A DNA stretch of 64,000 nucleotides from Bacillota bacterium (lineage in GTDB: Bacteria; Bacillota; Clostridia; Acetivibrionales; DTU013), in assembly GCA_023399355.1 (NCBI GenBank), contig JAEWQC010000276.1, forward strand, positions 1 to 64,000, written 5' to 3'. The notes under the pieces were generated by a model that saw only the letters and a program-made list of their open reading frames with translations, was not told the origin of the DNA and ran no database searches. A program made the position numbers and the translations under genes. Positions 53,421 to 62,127 of the stretch are shown here, piece by piece. Every line of letters begins with the position of its first letter. Within the stretch, counting starts at the first letter, position 1.

Positions 53421-54745
53421 CGAACGATCACCTGCCCTGAATACAAATCCGCCACCTGCCTGTAAAACTCCTCTTCCGGCAATGTTGTAGGCAGCACGGA
53501 ATTTAGTAGATTATAATAGGAGAGATCCGTTATTGTAATCTTGTCTTTCACCTCTTCATACAGCGGAGTACCCGGAAAAGGAGTCATGATGGTAAAAACG
53601 GAATATTTCAAGTCATTTGACAGAACAAATTCCTTTATTCTGCGGAAATTCTTTTCTGTATAGCCCGGCTGGATGAGGAAGTTCGCTCTCATATTGATAT
53701 TGTATTTATGAAACATTTCAATCGCTTTCAGATTCTCATACAACGTGGCTTCTTTGTTATAGTGCTTCAGTTCCTCCTCTTCAACCGATTCCAGCCCGAC
53801 AATGGCTATAACCACGCCCATTTCAGCCGCTTTTTTGACCAGATCCTCCCGGTATGCCGCCGTATCGGATCTGATATCCATCATAAAATAGTAATTGAAG
53901 TTCTCCCGGATGATTCTGTCCATCACCCTGTTGATATGCTCTGTGCTGCCCATGGTATTTGCGTCTATAAACCTGACCACCTTGTACTCCTGCAGCATTT
54001 TCAGTTCTTCAACAATGTGTTCCACCGCACGTTCGTGATAATGGCCTTTGTTCATGGGCCATATGGAGCAGAAAGTGCACTTGTTCGGACAACCGTATGA
54101 AGTTTCAACAGATCCCAATGCATCTCCATGAGGCCCAACTCTGTAGGCATCGATATATTTTCTTACCAGGGATCTGTCCGCGCACACATCCGACAGAAGC
54201 TTCTCCGGGCATTGAAACAAGTTCTGATTTTTTGTATAGTAGAATGTTCCGCCTCTGTTTACGGAAATGTTGGGTATCTCTGAAAATCCCTCTTTCTTTC
54301 TAGCACACTCGACAATCCTTTTGAAAATATATTTGCCATGACCCATGACAGCTATATCGATAGCCGGTCTTTCAAAATCCTGCGGGCAAAGTGTGACATG
54401 CACGCCTCCGGCGACCGTCAGGATGGCCGGATCCTGATTCTTAACCGTTTCAAATATTTTCATGGCGGAAGGGTATTCGCTTGTAAGGACTGTAACTCCA
54501 ACCACGTCGGGATTAAACGCCGATATTTTCCTTCGAACAGCTTCTTCAACCGGTATATTCAAACCTAACCGGTATTCGGCTTTGAAATCTACGATCTCAA
54601 CCTCATGCTCCTTCAGGTTCCCGGCCAGTGAGCACAAGGCGTGAGGGGCGCCTACAGGATTATACCTGCCGACATCCGCCCCGTCTGAATATTTATTAAT
54701 AAGATTTTTGTCCGAACAAGGAGGATTTATAAGAAGTATTCTCAC
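53417..54745 (-). CDS. B12-binding radical SAM protein
   Basis: A 442 aa protein with an N-terminal cobalamin-binding Rossmann domain (LLINPP ... VVGVTVLTSEYPSAMKIFE ... GGVHVTLCP) and a radical SAM core with CPNKCTFC near residues 218-225. Such class B enzymes methylate unactivated carbons or rearrange carbon skeletons. GTG start behind GGGGAG. It lies between the KAS III-like and acyltransferase genes, so its substrate is probably the acyl chain. Confidence 0.92.
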   Translation of the reverse strand: MRILLINPPCSDKNLINKYSDGADVGRYNPVGAPHALCSLAGNLKEHEVEIVDFKAEYRLGLNIPVEEAVRRKISAFNPDVVGVTVLTSEYPSAMKIFETVKNQDPAILTVAGGVHVTLCPQDFERPAIDIAVMGHGKYIFKRIVECARKKEGFSEIPNISVNRGGTFYYTKNQNLFQCPEKLLSDVCADRSLVRKYIDAYRVGPHGDALGSVETSYGCPNKCTFCSIWPMNKGHYHERAVEHIVEELKMLQEYKVVRFIDANTMGSTEHINRVMDRIIRENFNYYFMMDIRSDTAAYREDLVKKAAEMGVVIAIVGLESVEEEELKHYNKEATLYENLKAIEMFHKYNINMRANFLIQPGYTEKNFRRIKEFVLSNDLKYSVFTIMTPFPGTPLYEEVKDKITITDLSYYNLLNSVLPTTLPEEEFYRQVADLYSGQVIVR

Positions 54746-54758
54746 AGACAGCTCCCCT

Positions 54759-55880
54759 TTAGTATTGTTTTAGCAGAAATCCTGCCTGTATGATTTTACT
54801 GACTTCCAGGACGAAACTGAGTATCTGGTCGTTCTCTTTCAGTTTTTCTTCTCTCAGAAGCTTGTCCATGGTAATCAGAACCATTGGCGAACCGGAATAT
54901 CCGTACTCATCCAGTTTGGAATAAAAAGCGCCTGGAGATACCCCCATATCAATACACTTTTCCATAATAAATTGATTGACATGTTCCGCCGGGAAATTAA
55001 TATTGAAGACAGTAATCCTTTTCAAGTCGATATCATACTGCTCAATCATTCTTTTCAGACCTTGAATGAATGTATTGACAATCAGACTTTCTCCTGAATT
55101 ATCGTCGGTCCTCATATTGGTCCTTCTTTGGGCGATGTGGTGAAGGCCTTTGTTATACACCTCCAGCGGATTCATGGAATATGCCTGTTTTCTGTTGAAC
55201 ATCATCGGATCGAGCCCGCAGCCTACGGACTCGATATATGCTGCCTCCAGATAGGTACCTTTTGGTTTTTCACTGTCATCTCTTGTAAATATCATACAGC
55301 CCGCACCATCGCATAAAAACCACCTTAACATCAGTTCTTCCCTTTTCACCAGCTTCTGGTTGAAAAATTCCGTTCTGGCAGTACTGGAAGCCATATTGGA
55401 TGTTACCACCATAACCGTTTTGTACCTTCCGACAGAAATAAGGTCATGGGCAAGTAAAATGGATTTATAAACTGACGAACAATTTGATTGGATGGATATT
55501 TCACCGCAGCTTGATATCCCAAGTTCTTCCTGAATGGCTGTACTTGCCGGAGGCATCTGTTCCAGCGATGCGCATCCAAACAGCAGCAACTCTATATCGT
55601 CGGGCTTGAATCCGGCATCATCCATCGCTTTTTTTGCAGCCTTTACAGCCATAGTCACATTGGTCTCAGTGAATTCTCTGGTTTCAGGATCAATTGCGAA
55701 ATAGTATTGTTTGATTCTAAGCATTTCTTTCATAACCGGGTTCATTCCACGCATCCAGTTTTGTATCGCAACCGGTGCCTCCGGCAGTTCCCCCAGAACC
55801 CTGTGTATCTCATCGAACGGAATCGGCTTGCCAGGCAGGTATGAACCTGTACCTGCCAGTTTAACCATAATTTTTGGCAT
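54759..55880 (-). CDS. 3-oxoacyl-ACP synthase III-like enzyme
   Basis: About 373 aa, thiolase fold. Cys134 in SIQSNCSSVYKS is the expected nucleophile and FLCDGAGCMIF the usual FGDGAGA region. The His-Asn motif is unusual: NINFPAEHVNQFI stands where FabH has PHQANLRI. ATG at 55880 follows GGGGGG by 6 nt; the longer frame is ignored. It could start chains from an acyl-CoA or form an ester or C-C bond on a carrier-bound chain. It lacks HMG-CoA synthase motifs. Confidence 0.85.
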   Translation of the reverse strand: MPKIMVKLAGTGSYLPGKPIPFDEIHRVLGELPEAPVAIQNWMRGMNPVMKEMLRIKQYYFAIDPETREFTETNVTMAVKAAKKAMDDAGFKPDDIELLLFGCASLEQMPPASTAIQEELGISSCGEISIQSNCSSVYKSILLAHDLISVGRYKTVMVVTSNMASSTARTEFFNQKLVKREELMLRWFLCDGAGCMIFTRDDSEKPKGTYLEAAYIESVGCGLDPMMFNRKQAYSMNPLEVYNKGLHHIAQRRTNMRTDDNSGESLIVNTFIQGLKRMIEQYDIDLKRITVFNINFPAEHVNQFIMEKCIDMGVSPGAFYSKLDEYGYSGSPMVLITMDKLLREEKLKENDQILSFVLEVSKIIQAGFLLKQY

Positions 55881-55917
55881 GACGGACCCCCCTGTAATTT
55901 CTATAGATTCTCTGATT

Positions 55918-56223
55918 TCATTCCAGTTCTGCACTGAATCCTTCTCCGTCCAGAATAAGGGAATAAGCTAACTGCACAGTACTTCCCAGTGTATTTACCG
56001 GATTTTTGGTAAGATATTTACCTATTTTTCTGAATTCAATATCCAGTGCATATTTCTTTTTCCAGCCTTCCAGCATTTGCAGAATCATTAAAGAATCCCC
56101 ATCCATGTCTTCGATGATATTTGTCTCGTCATTCAGTTTCTCCATATCAATTCCGCACTGATCGGAAAAAAATTCAAAAACGTCCTTTCTGATTTCTCTT
56201 TCCAGTTCCTCTGTTCTTATCAT
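55918..56223 (-). CDS. Acyl carrier protein (first of two)
   Basis: A 101 aa carrier protein with Ser44 in MDGDSLMIL as the phosphopantetheine site. It is somewhat long and its second half (EFRKIGKYLTKNPVNTLGSTVQLAY) fits helix III. ATG has GGAGA upstream; the open frame to 56451 overlaps fabF and is not used. Located between FabF-like and KAS III-like genes, so it probably holds the growing acyl chain. Confidence 0.9.
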   Translation of the reverse strand: MIRTEELEREIRKDVFEFFSDQCGIDMEKLNDETNIIEDMDGDSLMILQMLEGWKKKYALDIEFRKIGKYLTKNPVNTLGSTVQLAYSLILDGEGFSAELE

Positions 56224-56239
56224 TTTCTTTTCTCCCTTT

Positions 56240-57451
56240 CTATGTTTTTTTAAAAACAAGTGTACAATTATGACCGCCAAATCCGAATGAATTGGAGATA
56301 GCTGCTTGAACCGCATGCTTTCTGGTTTTGTTCGGAACATAATCCAGATCGCATTCCGGGTCCGTTTCCGTATAATTGATGGTAGGTGTAACAAGATCTT
56401 CAGCAACACTCCTGACGGTAACCAACGCCTCCAATGCACCGGCGGCTCCAAGAGTATGGCCGATCATGGATTTTGACGAACTGACAGGGATACGGTATGC
56501 AAGCTCTCCAAAAACATTTTTTATTGCTTTTGTTTCATATAAATCATTGAGGTGTGTAGCTGTCCCGTGTGCATTGATATAATGAATATCCTCCGGTTTC
56601 AACCCTGAATTTTTCAGGGCCAGGTTTATGGTTCTTGCCATTCCCAGCCCCTCCTTTTCAGGGGCAACAATATTATAGGCTTCGGATGTAATACTGTAGC
56701 CCGCAAGTTCACAATATATTTTTGCATTGCGGTTCAATGCGCTTTCATAACTCTCCAACAGAAGCATCCCTGCACCCTCGCCCATAACAAACCCATCCCG
56801 GTTTTTATCGAAAGGCCTGCATGCTTTCGAACCTGCTGCATTGTTTTCAGACAATGCCATCAACTCATTAAAACCTGCTATTCCCTCTTTCGATACCATG
56901 GATTCGGTTCCACCCGCAATAACAGCAACAGCCTGGCCGCTTGCTATTCTGTCATAAGCCAGTCCCATTGCATAGGCCGAGGATGCACATGCTGTATTTA
57001 CAGTGAAATTGGCTCCTTTTATACCGAATTCGAGGCTTATCCAGGCCGAGAGAGAATTAATCATGCTTCTGACGATATACTCCCCTTCCCGTTTTCCTTC
57101 AACACTTGTATAACCGCTGCCTGTGGCACCGATAATCACTTCTGTCCTTTCCTTGTCCAACCCGTCCTGAAGCTTAGCATCCGCGATTGCCTCACGAGCT
57201 GCAATCAAAGCAAATTCTCCAATCCTGGTCATTTTTATCCTGTTTCTTTTTTTAATACTTGCAAAGGCAATCTCCTCAAATCCCGCAGGTACTTCTGCCG
57301 CTATCCTTGTGATGGAATCGCTTGTATCAAAGAGGGTGATATTTCCTACCCCGGAATGCCCCTGCACAAGCTGGTCCCATGTTTGACTTACATTCAGTCC
57401 CAGGGATGTTACGGCTCCCAAACCTGTTACGACTACTTTCCGCCTCGACAT
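56240..57451 (-). CDS. 3-oxoacyl-ACP synthase II (FabF-like ketosynthase)
   Basis: A 403 aa condensing enzyme with the full Cys-His-His triad: Cys155 in TACASSA, His in NAHGTATHLND and His in GHTLGAAGALE. It should therefore elongate by decarboxylative condensation. ATG has AGGAG upstream. First gene of the biosynthetic locus, so pathway-specific rather than housekeeping; no other fatty-acid genes (fabD, fabG, fabZ) are nearby. Confidence 0.93.
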   Translation of the reverse strand: MSRRKVVVTGLGAVTSLGLNVSQTWDQLVQGHSGVGNITLFDTSDSITRIAAEVPAGFEEIAFASIKKRNRIKMTRIGEFALIAAREAIADAKLQDGLDKERTEVIIGATGSGYTSVEGKREGEYIVRSMINSLSAWISLEFGIKGANFTVNTACASSAYAMGLAYDRIASGQAVAVIAGGTESMVSKEGIAGFNELMALSENNAAGSKACRPFDKNRDGFVMGEGAGMLLLESYESALNRNAKIYCELAGYSITSEAYNIVAPEKEGLGMARTINLALKNSGLKPEDIHYINAHGTATHLNDLYETKAIKNVFGELAYRIPVSSSKSMIGHTLGAAGALEALVTVRSVAEDLVTPTINYTETDPECDLDYVPNKTRKHAVQAAISNSFGFGGHNCTLVFKKT

Positions 57452-57471
57452 CGTATTTCTCCTGCTTTCAT

Positions 57472-57500
57472 ATTATGTTATATAATTACATCTTTTACAA
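57472..57500 (-). promoter_or_regulatory. Candidate promoter of the biosynthetic locus
   Basis: On the minus strand TTGTAA, 17 bp and CATAAT lie close before the fabF-like gene, leaving only a short leader. It is the best match in the 57452-57733 gap but weak; activation by the adjacent LuxR-type protein could make up for this. Confidence 0.3.
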
Positions 57501-57669
57501 TTATTATATTTCGAATTATGCACATTTTCTACTACCGAAATAGATAAGTATCCTTGATAAAGTTTTAAAGGATTAAATTCCACTCTATCTGACAATTTAA
57601 CAATGCTGGATAATTTTTATCGAGATTGATTTTACAGAAAATACTGCACTAAATTTATACAAAAAGCTA

Positions 57670-57697
57670 AAAAATAAGTACAACTTGATCGTTGTAC
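57670..57697 (-). terminator. Terminator of the LuxR-type regulator gene
   Basis: GTACAAC-N6-GTTGTAC forms a 7 bp stem followed on the minus strand by TTATTTTTT. It lies 37 bp after the regulator stop and separates it from the biosynthetic operon. Confidence 0.65.
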
Positions 57698-57733
57698 ATC
57701 ATTTGAGTGTTTCCATATCCAATGGAATACCGC

Positions 57734-58504
57734 CTATTCAAATTGTTCCAGCGTAATCAGTCCGTATTTCAAGCCTTTGATTACCGCTTCTGCACCACAG
57801 CCTGCGTCAAGTATTTTGAAAAGGTTCTTCTTGTGATATTTGTATGTAGCATAATTCATGTTCATTTCTATCGCAATTGCTTTATCTGTAAAACCTTTTG
57901 CCAGGTAGACCAGGATTTTCTCCTGTTTGCCATTTAGGACTTTTTCCTCAATCCCTTTACATTTGCAATAGCGGCAAATAATCTGAAGAACAGCAAAGTC
58001 CATGAATTTTAAGACTCTATCCAAAGCTTCCTTTTCCGAAGCGATCGCAAAAATGTATCCAATGGGCAGGTTATTTTTTTCAATAGGAACTAAATAGGAA
58101 TAATATTTGTGCCCTTCCAAATCATGATAACCGGGAGGAAATAAAACAGACTTATTCCATTTCTTTGGTATAAAAAAGGTATTCAATCCCGCAATCCATT
58201 CTCTACACTGAATTCCCGTACATATATTCAATTTGTTCAGTTTGTTTTTTGTTTCAACATCTGAAACGATTTGCAATAAAATGTATTTTGTATTTAAAAG
58301 AAAAAATGCATAGTTGAAGTCATTAAAAAATATGCTGATTTGATCCATGGTTTCTTTAAATATGGAAATAAGTTTATCATTTTTATGCAGAATATCTTCC
58401 AACACTTCCTTTTCTGTCTTATTCCTTTCAATAAATAAGCATCCGTCTTCCATACTTGTTTCCCGTGAAGAAAGAATTTCTTCAAATAGCTCTATTTTCC
58501 TCAT
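57734..58504 (-). CDS. LuxR-family transcriptional regulator
   Basis: About 256 aa. The C-terminal 65 residues form a LuxR/FixJ-type helix-turn-helix (LNGKQEKILVYLAKGFTDKAIAIEMNMNYATYKYHKKNLF). The N-terminal 180 residues look like a GAF- or autoinducer-like sensor without recognised motifs. ATG at 58504 has GGGAGG 10 nt upstream. It is the only regulator next to the biosynthetic locus and the divergent kinase-uridylyltransferase gene and is the best candidate to control both. Confidence 0.82.
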   Translation of the reverse strand: MRKIELFEEILSSRETSMEDGCLFIERNKTEKEVLEDILHKNDKLISIFKETMDQISIFFNDFNYAFFLLNTKYILLQIVSDVETKNKLNKLNICTGIQCREWIAGLNTFFIPKKWNKSVLFPPGYHDLEGHKYYSYLVPIEKNNLPIGYIFAIASEKEALDRVLKFMDFAVLQIICRYCKCKGIEEKVLNGKQEKILVYLAKGFTDKAIAIEMNMNYATYKYHKKNLFKILDAGCGAEAVIKGLKYGLITLEQFE

Positions 58505-58616
58505 TACCGCTGGTCCTCCCATTCCCTTATTTATTCTAATAATACTACACATAGGTATAATATTATGTAAAATTATACCATTCTTTTGAATTTTTGTAAA
58601 TATTTTCATTTCTATA

Positions 58617-58645
58617 TTGCTTTTTATATTAATATGTCAGATAAT
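58617..58645 (+). promoter_or_regulatory. Promoter of the kinase-nucleotidylyltransferase gene
   Basis: TTGCTT, a 17 bp spacer and GATAAT predict a start near 58652 and a leader of about 60 nt. Confidence 0.45.
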
Positions 58646-58713
58646 TAATGTAAAGTAATATTTTACCAGTTTTTTCAGGTTATTTTTGATTAATTTTATT
58701 TGTGAGGTGACGT

Positions 58714-60669
58714 ATGAATAATGATAGTATGGAAATTTTCGTTCCCGGGCGCTTATGCTTGTTTGGAGAACACTCGGACTGGGCCGGCGGGTATAGAAGA
58801 ATCAATGCGGATATTCTACCCGGAATGGCGATTGTAAGTGGAATCAATCAGGGAATCAGAGCACGTATCACAAGATCGAGGGACCTGCAAGTCAAATCCG
58901 TATTGCCGGATGGAAGCAGGACGGACTGCTTCGAAGCTCCCATGGACGTAAAAGCACTGAAAGAACTGGCTGCGGAGGGCGGTTTCTTTTCATATACTGC
59001 GGGAGTAGCGGCATATATCCTGGAGCATTACAGAGTGGATGGCGTGTACATCGATTGTTATGAAATGACACTGCCGATAAAAAAAGGCCTCTCCTCAAGT
59101 GCCGCCATCAGTGTTCTGACCGCAAGAGCTTTTAACAAACTTTATAATCTGAAGCTAAATATACTGGGTGAAATGGAAATTGCATACAGAGGCGAGACAT
59201 TGACCCCTTCAAGGTGCGGGAGAATGGATCAGGCCTGTGCTTATGGGCAGAAGCCTATTCTGATGGTTTTTGACGGTGATTCGATCGATGTCAGGCAAAT
59301 CAAGGTTTCAACACCTATGTACTGGGTTTACGCCGATTTGAACAGGAAGAAGGATACCCGGAAAATCCTGTCTGATCTGAACAAGTGCTACCCATTTGCT
59401 CAAAATGAATTGGATAAGGCCGTGCAGGATGCTTTGGGCAAATACAACCAAAGAATCATCAAAAATGTCATCAAGGCATTTGAGGCTGGAGATGTCCGTA
59501 AAATAGGGGAATTAATGGTCAGGGCACAGGATATTTTTGATAAAATGGTGATGCCGGCCTCCCCGAAAGAACTGACTGCTCCGGTACTCCACTCGGTTTT
59601 GAAAGATGAACTCGTGAAAAAACTGGTGTGGGGAGGAAAAGGGGTAGGCTCCCAAGGTGACTGTACCGTTCAGTTTTTGACCAAAGGCAGGAAAGAACAG
59701 AAGGAGTTGATTGATTATTTGAATGATAAGAAATCATTTATAGCCTATCCGTTCGATATCAGTGCCTATAAAAGTGTCCGAAAGGCAGTGGTACCATTAG
59801 CGGGGTACGGGACCAGACTATTTCCGGCTTCAAAAGCCGTCAAGAAGGGAATGTTCCCGATCGTTGACAATGACGGCATTGCAAAACCGGCTTTGCTGAT
59901 TCTTCTGGAAGAACTTTACAAGGCGGGAATAGAAGAAATATGCCTTATTATTACCGAGGACGATGAAGCAATTTATAAAGGGATTTTCGAATATGAGTCG
60001 CCTGAAGAGTATTCTCAGAAACTCTCCCCTTCCATGCGTGAATATGATCAAAAGATAAGAAGGATCGGTGAAATAATCACCTTTGCCTATCAAAAGGAAC
60101 GCCTCGGATTTGGACATGCAGTCTATCAATGCAAGGATTTTACAAAGAAAGAACCCTTTCTTCTTGTCCTTGGCGATCACATTTTCTATTCCAAAACGGA
60201 CAAGCCCTGTGCTTCTCAGGCCATTGACGCATTTGAACTGAGCAATGAGCTGACGATCCTGATACAGGAAGTGCCTTTGGAACAGGTTTCTTACTATGGT
60301 ATTGTGGGCGGAACATGGTCTGATCCGAACGAAAAACTTCTGGCAGTCTCAGAGGTATGCGAAAAGCCAACTCCTGAATATGCCAGGGAAAACCTGGGCA
60401 TTAAAATGAAAAATGGCGAGATCAGGTATTATTCCGTATTCGGGCAATATGTACTAACGCCTGAGGTATATGATATCCTCGAAGAAAACATCAGTAATCA
60501 CAAAATTGAAAAGGGGGAATATCAGCTGACTTCCGTCCTGGAGGATATGCGGAAAAAGAACGGCATGTATGCTTTTGTACCGGATGGAGACCGGTTCGAT
60601 ATCGGAATTCCTGAGGCATATCGGAATACCATCTGGAATTTTCCAAAAGGATTGGCAATCAATTCCTAG
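58714..60669 (+). CDS. Fused GHMP sugar kinase and GalU-like nucleotidylyltransferase
   Basis: A 651 aa two-domain enzyme. Residues 1-340 form a galactokinase-like GHMP kinase: PGRLCLFGEHSDWAGG, LPIKKGLSSSAA (ATP loop) and GGKGVGSQGDCTVQF. Residues 352-651 form a GalU-type UTP:sugar-1-phosphate uridylyltransferase: VVPLAGYGTRLFPASKAVKK, EEICLIITEDDEAI, VLGDHIFYS and FDIGIPEAYRNT. Together they would turn a free sugar into sugar 1-phosphate and then NDP-sugar in one protein. The order is opposite to Bacteroides Fkp (pyrophosphorylase first). ATG behind GAGGTGA. Likely feeds the nearby glycosyltransferases. Confidence 0.88.
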   Translation: MNNDSMEIFVPGRLCLFGEHSDWAGGYRRINADILPGMAIVSGINQGIRARITRSRDLQVKSVLPDGSRTDCFEAPMDVKALKELAAEGGFFSYTAGVAAYILEHYRVDGVYIDCYEMTLPIKKGLSSSAAISVLTARAFNKLYNLKLNILGEMEIAYRGETLTPSRCGRMDQACAYGQKPILMVFDGDSIDVRQIKVSTPMYWVYADLNRKKDTRKILSDLNKCYPFAQNELDKAVQDALGKYNQRIIKNVIKAFEAGDVRKIGELMVRAQDIFDKMVMPASPKELTAPVLHSVLKDELVKKLVWGGKGVGSQGDCTVQFLTKGRKEQKELIDYLNDKKSFIAYPFDISAYKSVRKAVVPLAGYGTRLFPASKAVKKGMFPIVDNDGIAKPALLILLEELYKAGIEEICLIITEDDEAIYKGIFEYESPEEYSQKLSPSMREYDQKIRRIGEIITFAYQKERLGFGHAVYQCKDFTKKEPFLLVLGDHIFYSKTDKPCASQAIDAFELSNELTILIQEVPLEQVSYYGIVGGTWSDPNEKLLAVSEVCEKPTPEYARENLGIKMKNGEIRYYSVFGQYVLTPEVYDILEENISNHKIEKGEYQLTSVLEDMRKKNGMYAFVPDGDRFDIGIPEAYRNTIWNFPKGLAINS

Positions 60670-60685
60670 TTTTCTAATCGTAAAA

Positions 60686-60716
60686 GGGTATTGCTGATGT
60701 TATTTTAGCAATACCC
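60686..60716. terminator. Hairpin between converging genes
   Basis: GGGTATTGC and GCAATACCC form a perfect 9 bp stem with a 13 nt loop. On the minus strand TTTTA follows; on the plus strand only CTCAAAA. It most likely ends the minus-strand GT2 message and may slow the plus one. Confidence 0.5.
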
Positions 60717-60827
60717 TCAAAAAACTAACAAATGATTTTAACTTCACCCATAATATTTATAGCCCCGTACAAGAAGAAGCCCACCTCCACGCGATTGCGA
60801 TCAATCGGGAGAGGTTCAACAAGCAGT

Positions 60828-62012
60828 TCAGCCTTTAACCTGCTCTTTTTCAAGCAACTCTTCAATATAGTCGGTTTCTTCGATGAAGCCGCCTTTCTTT
60901 ACCTCATACTTGATTCCTCTCCATGTGACATATTTGTTGTTGAAGGAGAAGATCAGGTAGAAGGTGGCAAATAAATCGAAAAATAACGGAGTGATGATGT
61001 CCGCAAGTGCGATCCTGTTTCCGGAAACCAACCGCATTGCAAGGCCATGCAAGACCCTCAGGCACATAAAGCCGAGTCCGAGGTATATGATATCCGTGTT
61101 CCGGAAAGCAAGGCCCAGGATTATGATGATCCAGTACCAGAAGATCATGAGTACGAATGTTGGAAGCTCAACAGCAATATGAGCCTTAATACCAACGCCG
61201 ATCCGTCTGGCATAGTTGAAGGATTTCTCCCTGTCCAGCTTCTGCACATGGCATTCAAGGAATGGCCCGAGGAACAGCTTGTAACCCATTTTATAAAGGG
61301 TGTTGCCAAGATGAAGATCTTCCAGCAGTGAACTTCCGAAAGCCTCAAGGCCCCCTATATCCATCAGCAGTTGTTTCCTCATGGCAAAAGCAGCACCGGT
61401 CGCACCCAGATCCATTCCGACCCTGGTCAGGAACGCCCAGATGAAATCCGTTTCACTGTTCTGTGTAAACGTAAAGAAACGGGTCCAGAAGTCTTTCCCT
61501 CCAACATTAACCTGCCCGCAGGTGGTAATACCGACAGTTTCGTCTTTTAACGGCCGCACCATTTTGACGATAAAGTCCTGTCTGATCCTTATATCGCTAT
61601 CTCCAAACATAACAATACCGTATTTTGCCTTTTTCATACCGTGCACCATATTGGAGCTTTTTCCGTTAAGGCCGGGCAAAACCGGATTCGCGACAATCTG
61701 GCAGTCCACTCCGGGGTATCTGGCAATAATGCCTTTGACGACCGGAATTGCAGGATCATCGGCGTCCTGAAAACTGAATATATGCTGAAGCGGTCCTTTG
61801 TAATTCTGTGCAAACCAGGTTTCAAGATTTTTTTCCAATTCAAAGTCGAGATCCTTGATAGGGTGGATAATACTAACACCAACCTTCTCATCCTCCCCAC
61901 CCGATTCAATCAATCGGTTTGTCCAATTCATGTGGACTTTGAAAAAGATGAGCTGGGCACACCAAAAAAGGCTGAATAGTATTCCGACAGCTACACAAAC
62001 ATAAAACAACAT
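60828..62012 (-). CDS. Membrane GT2 glycosyltransferase, ceramide glucosyltransferase-like
   Basis: A 394 aa protein: N-terminal membrane helix, GT-A domain with VSIIHPIKD, FSFQDADDPA (D1), MFGDSDIRI (D2), SLLEDLHLG (D3) and a NYARRIG element near the QxxRW position, then three C-terminal helices. This is the layout of GT21 (ceramide glucosyltransferase/HpnI-like) enzymes that put a sugar on a lipid. A downstream neighbour of the biosynthetic locus; could glycosylate a lipid acceptor. Bacterial GT21 members act on varied lipids, so the acceptor is open. Confidence 0.85.
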   Translation of the reverse strand: MLFYVCVAVGILFSLFWCAQLIFFKVHMNWTNRLIESGGEDEKVGVSIIHPIKDLDFELEKNLETWFAQNYKGPLQHIFSFQDADDPAIPVVKGIIARYPGVDCQIVANPVLPGLNGKSSNMVHGMKKAKYGIVMFGDSDIRIRQDFIVKMVRPLKDETVGITTCGQVNVGGKDFWTRFFTFTQNSETDFIWAFLTRVGMDLGATGAAFAMRKQLLMDIGGLEAFGSSLLEDLHLGNTLYKMGYKLFLGPFLECHVQKLDREKSFNYARRIGVGIKAHIAVELPTFVLMIFWYWIIIILGLAFRNTDIIYLGLGFMCLRVLHGLAMRLVSGNRIALADIITPLFFDLFATFYLIFSFNNKYVTWRGIKYEVKKGGFIEETDYIEELLEKEQVKG

Positions 62013-62127
62013 GATTGTTTTCCCCCATAAAGTAAAGTCATGAATTCATCGTCCCCGACTAATAGGAAACTAATAATATTATATAACGTATCCTTCCATT
62101 ATACAACCTGAGTATTATACAACCCTG

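Noticed and set aside
49854..57451. Polyketide beta-branching (HMG-CoA synthase) cassette
   Set aside because: Two crotonase-fold genes, a ketosynthase, a carrier protein and a KAS III-like gene fit at first sight. However, the ketosynthase keeps its active Cys (the cassette needs a decarboxylase-only form), and the KAS III-like protein lacks HMG-CoA synthase motifs.
57678..57697. LuxR-type operator in front of the biosynthetic operon
   Set aside because: The dyad is followed by a T-run on the minus strand directly after the regulator stop, which fits a terminator better.
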